Of a stretch of 35,242 bases of DNA, positions 33,133 to 35,242 are shown piece after piece. Source of the stretch: CAZDKO01 sp964506075 [NCBI: uncultured bacterium] (GTDB lineage: Bacteria > CAZDME01 > JAYEMH01); contig CAZDKO010000013.1 in assembly GCA_964506075.1 (NCBI GenBank), positions 1-35,242 on the forward strand. The letters run 5' to 3'. The notes below the pieces were generated by a model. The model had not been told where the DNA came from. It did no database searches and was given only the letters and a program-made list of their open reading frames with translations. The stretch's first letter is position 1. The number at the start of each line of letters is the position of its first letter. A program made the position numbers and the translations under genes.

Positions 33133-34764
33133 TTATTTTTCTCCTAAATGCTGTCTATTTTTCAAAACCGAAATATAGAGGTTCTGGTCTGAAATTTCGG
33201 TTATTTTAGGTGCTATTACCAGATAAGAGTAATCCTTTTCTTTAATCATCCGGGTAAGACGCGGGGTATGAAACCCTCCGGTAATTAAAACAGCAACGCT
33301 ATCTCCATCCTGTCCCATCTTCTCAAGGCTGTTTTGCAAAATAGCCTCATCTCTTTTAAAAGCCAACTGGTAATATTCTTCCGCTCTACCAAGGTTATTT
33401 ACAATCATTTCAGTATCTGTTTTTATCCCGGGGATTTTATATTTTCCGGCTTTATCATTTAAGAAATTTAACCATTGGGTAAGACGGAAATCTGATTTAT
33501 TTTTGTTATAGAGATTATATTCGTCGGGAGTTAACTGAAGATTTATCAGATTGTTAAGTAAAACCAGGTTCACGGATATTTTATCCAGCTCCCTTTCTTC
33601 ACCGGTTTTAAACAGTTTCTCTTTTATGTTCTTTTCCAGTTCTTTGGCTTCTCTGATTAAATCAGAACCGTTAATCTGTTCACTCAGCTCTAAATAATTA
33701 AGGTAATTATATAAATTAGGGTAAGCCTTTAAATTTACGTTAGAACTAAGGGCTAACATCTTTAAAAAAGAATAATAATCGGAGGGGGCAACTTTCTCTA
33801 ACTTGAATTTAGCGCTTTGAGCCAGGAGCTGTTTTAATTTTTTCTCGGGGAGAATTTTCACCAGTTTTTCAACCAGATTTTTAGAATCAGCCGCAATCTG
33901 TTCGCTTTTAATGTCTTTCTCAAAACGAGAGGCGTCTATAAATTTTTTGAAATTAGAAGAGGCGGTTAAATCCAGTTTTAAACTCTGCGACAGCTGTCCG
34001 AGATAATCATAATAATCAACAACCTTTATATTTTGTTTTTCAAAGTCAGTCTTTTTCTGTTCCAGTTCTCTTAACTGTTTATTATAAACACGGCCCTTTA
34101 ATTGCTCTGCCAGCGTCATTAAAACCGCCGTTCTCTCAAGCATTTGTGTTTTGACCTCTTCTACCCTCCAAAAAGTATCTAAATGGGCATTATAAATATC
34201 GTCATTTTCTATCCCGTAAAGAGTGAAAGGCATATCAGAGATAATGTCCAGATATTCTTCCCCGGCAATTTCGCCTTTACGCAGATATTCTTCCGCCACC
34301 TGTTTCCTGAGTTCAGGGGTTCCATAATTTCTAAGGTATGATAAACTAACGTCTCCACTTCCACCCTCAACCAGAATTAATCTCACCCCATAATTTTTAA
34401 TCAATTCTTTCAAAAGTTCAGCGGCTTTTTTTTGCCCGTCATAATTACAATGTGCATCCTGAAGGTGAATAATTAATTTTTTGTTCTTTCCCTGATAAAA
34501 TTCCTGAACCTTGGCTAAATCTTGAGAAACCTTAATCTGGGAAGGATAAAAAAACTTAGGAGATACCGGTTGAATCCCGGAAGCTTTTTCTTCAGGAGGG
34601 GCGGTCGGTTGTGTCCATTTAGGGCGGGAAAAGATGCTTTTGGCTTCGGGGGCGGCATGGCTGACTTCTATTTTTAAGGCTAAAGTAATATATATGGTCA
34701 AAGAAAAGACTAAAACCAGGTTTATCAATCTATTTTCGGGGAAGAAACATCCTTTTATCTCCAT
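33133..34764 (-). CDS. Exported ChaN/TraB/EreA-like protein of unknown function
   Basis: The 543-residue protein has a signal-like segment (about 13-37, ending VSHAAPEA) and a proline-rich linker (about 48-75). Residues about 96-140 contain LIIHLQDAHCNYDGQKKA and RLILVEGGSGD, and residues 494-503 contain ITGGFHTPRL. This histidine ... EGG ... GGFH arrangement resembles the ChaN/TraB/erythromycin-esterase-like superfamily. A long coiled, charged middle (about 200-450) separates the two conserved ends. GGAGGT sits 7 nt before the ATG. It is the first gene after the riboswitch and 64 bp before the PGK-TPI gene, with no terminator between. It lacks the shared C-terminal module. Confidence 0.65.
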   Translation of the reverse strand: MEIKGCFFPENRLINLVLVFSLTIYITLALKIEVSHAAPEAKSIFSRPKWTQPTAPPEEKASGIQPVSPKFFYPSQIKVSQDLAKVQEFYQGKNKKLIIHLQDAHCNYDGQKKAAELLKELIKNYGVRLILVEGGSGDVSLSYLRNYGTPELRKQVAEEYLRKGEIAGEEYLDIISDMPFTLYGIENDDIYNAHLDTFWRVEEVKTQMLERTAVLMTLAEQLKGRVYNKQLRELEQKKTDFEKQNIKVVDYYDYLGQLSQSLKLDLTASSNFKKFIDASRFEKDIKSEQIAADSKNLVEKLVKILPEKKLKQLLAQSAKFKLEKVAPSDYYSFLKMLALSSNVNLKAYPNLYNYLNYLELSEQINGSDLIREAKELEKNIKEKLFKTGEERELDKISVNLVLLNNLINLQLTPDEYNLYNKNKSDFRLTQWLNFLNDKAGKYKIPGIKTDTEMIVNNLGRAEEYYQLAFKRDEAILQNSLEKMGQDGDSVAVLITGGFHTPRLTRMIKEKDYSYLVIAPKITEISDQNLYISVLKNRQHLGEK

Positions 34765-34798
34765 AAATTCACCTCCATTTTATGGAAACCCTTAAAAT

Positions 34799-34836
34799 TA
34801 AAAAAAACCGGATTACCTGACTTTCAGCAACCCGGT
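34799..34836 (-). terminator. Second (distal) terminator-like hairpin downstream of the riboswitch
   Basis: ACCGGATT (34807-34814) pairs with AACCCGGT (34829-34836), an 8-bp stem with one G-U, followed on the minus strand by a run of seven to eight T. Its 5' strand (ACCGGGTTGCTGAAA) resembles the 3' half of the riboswitch (GCCGGGTTGCCGAAA). Confidence 0.7.
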
Positions 34837-34841
34837 CATAT

Positions 34842-34876
34842 AAAAAAAACCGGGTCCCATCTTTTCGGCAACCCGG
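34842..34876 (-). terminator. Riboswitch expression-platform terminator
   Basis: CCGGGT (minus strand, 34876-34871) pairs with ACCCGG (34855-34850), followed by eight T (34849-34842). The upstream arm lies inside the aptamer's conserved 3' segment, so aptamer folding and terminator formation exclude each other. Confidence 0.75.
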
Positions 34877-34952
34877 CCTCCGCCAAAAATCACGGCGAAC
34901 CGTTGGTTTTGCATTGCCCTCCTGTTTAAATCTCAGGAAGGTTGCCCTTTCG
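34864..34952 (-). promoter_or_regulatory. GEMM-I-like cyclic-di-GMP riboswitch aptamer
   Basis: On the minus strand the RNA begins CGAAAGGGCAACC and has an 8-bp helix (34934-34941 with 34917-34924, 9-nt loop). It continues GGGCAATGCAAAACCAACGG, has a second helix around TTCGCC/GGCGGA, and ends GCCGGGTTGCCGAA. GEMM-I aptamers have GGGCAAACC, a stem, GACGCAAAGCC-CGG, a second stem and GCCGGGTTGCCG in this order. The 3' block is a full match; the GCAAAGCC block is diverged. Ligand binding would hold the 3' block and block the terminator, suggesting an ON switch. A variant ligand such as cGAMP is possible. Confidence 0.75.
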
Positions 34953-34970
34953 AAGATATATTATATATAC

Positions 34971-34999
34971 AATATAGCATAAAGAACTTAAATTGTCAA
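34971..34999 (-). promoter_or_regulatory. Sigma70 promoter of the riboswitch-controlled cluster
   Basis: A perfect TTGACA (34994-34999) and TATATT (34971-34976) are separated by 17 nt on the minus strand. The predicted start site, near 34964, is about 12 nt upstream of the first conserved riboswitch nucleotides, which is the normal arrangement. Confidence 0.85.
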
Positions 35000-35118
35000 A
35001 TTTTTCTAAACTTTTTTTAATAAATTCAAATGCCCTTAAAATACCAATAGTAGTCGAACCGTAAAGCTGTTCTAAAACCATCAATTTGAACCTTATTTAC
35101 CAGAATATGCTTCATTTA

Positions 35119-35156
35119 TAAAAAACGGCCTGGATAAATTTTTACCCAGGCCGTTT
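35119..35156 (-). terminator. Intrinsic terminator of groL
   Basis: An 11-bp perfect stem (35123-35133 with 35146-35156, AAACGGCCTGG type) with a 12-nt loop is followed by T residues on the minus strand. It starts 22 bp after the groL stop. Confidence 0.9.
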
Positions 35157-35177
35157 AAATTACAGAGGCTAAATTGT

Positions 35178-35242
35178 TTAGTACATTCCTCCCATACCGC
35201 CCATTCCCGGAGCACCACCCATCGGCATAGCCGGTTTATCTT
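35178..35242 (-). CDS. groL: Chaperonin GroEL, C-terminal end only
   Basis: The minus strand encodes DKPAMPMGGAPGMGGMGGMY followed by TAA at 35180-35178. The Gly-Gly-Met-rich tail is the flexible C-terminus of bacterial GroEL, which lines the folding cavity floor. The rest of the gene is beyond the window. It ends with its own strong terminator, so it is not co-transcribed with the riboswitch-controlled cluster. Confidence 0.93.
   Translation of the reverse strand, partial: DKPAMPMGGAPGMGGMGGMY

Noticed and set aside
35000-35118. Small gene or RNA between the promoter and the groL terminator
   Set aside because: No open frame with a ribosome-binding site and no stable hairpin is visible; it appears to be plain A/T-rich spacer.

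Overview
The window looks like chromosome from an uncultivated bacterium, most likely of the Candidatus Omnitrophota (OP3) type. That placement is an inference. It rests on very long proteins carrying a Sec-like leader fused to central-metabolism enzymes, a PASTA protein between rsmB and rpe, A/T-rich intergenic inverted repeats, and a GEMM-type c-di-GMP riboswitch. I could not confirm it by search. Every gene I can support is on the minus strand, so the gene order below runs from high to low coordinates.

Region 1 (about 35.24-17.7 kb) begins with the C-terminus of GroEL and its terminator. A textbook sigma70 promoter follows (TTGACA, 17 nt, TATATT). Immediately downstream is a GEMM-I-like (c-di-GMP-I) riboswitch whose 3' half overlaps an intrinsic terminator, with a second similar terminator hairpin behind it. 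The genes after that are an exported ChaN/TraB-like protein and four giant fusion proteins: (a) phosphoglycerate kinase + triosephosphate isomerase, (b) phosphohexomutase + glucose-6-phosphate isomerase, (c) a putative UDPGP-like nucleotidyltransferase, and (d) alanine dehydrogenase + a class III FBPase-like metallophosphatase. All four giants carry the same kind of hydrophobic N-terminal leader with a following LRxSA-like motif. They also share a homologous module of about 216-221 residues at the C-terminus that ends in YRE(I/V)V(S/A)SE. The run closes at a perfect 12-bp-stem terminator near 17.72 kb. Read together, the enzymes cover most of the gluconeogenic route from 3-phosphoglycerate towards a nucleotide sugar. 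This is the candidate undescribed system of the window: a co-tagged gluconeogenic enzyme set apparently controlled by c-di-GMP.

Region 2 (about 17.7-9.58 kb) is a dense, overlapping series: fmt, a YugP-like zinc metallopeptidase, rsmB, a PASTA-domain membrane protein, rpe, hisD, hisB, hisA, hisI. It runs straight into region 3 (about 9.6-5.0 kb), trpE-trpG-trpD-trpC-trpF, which supplies anthranilate-to-indoleglycerol-phosphate enzymes. hisF, hisG, hisH, hisC, trpA and trpB are not in the window.

Region 4 (about 4.95-0 kb) holds a TPR/peptidase-MA-like membrane protein, a DUF362 + 2x[4Fe-4S] protein, an AzgA-type purine permease, a DUF523 protein and a partial HIT hydrolase. The intergenic gaps here and at 6.4 and 16.5 kb carry A/T-rich inverted repeats. 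Two of these have a short GC-rich insertion in only one arm. I saw no tRNA, rRNA, CRISPR array, transposase or phage gene.
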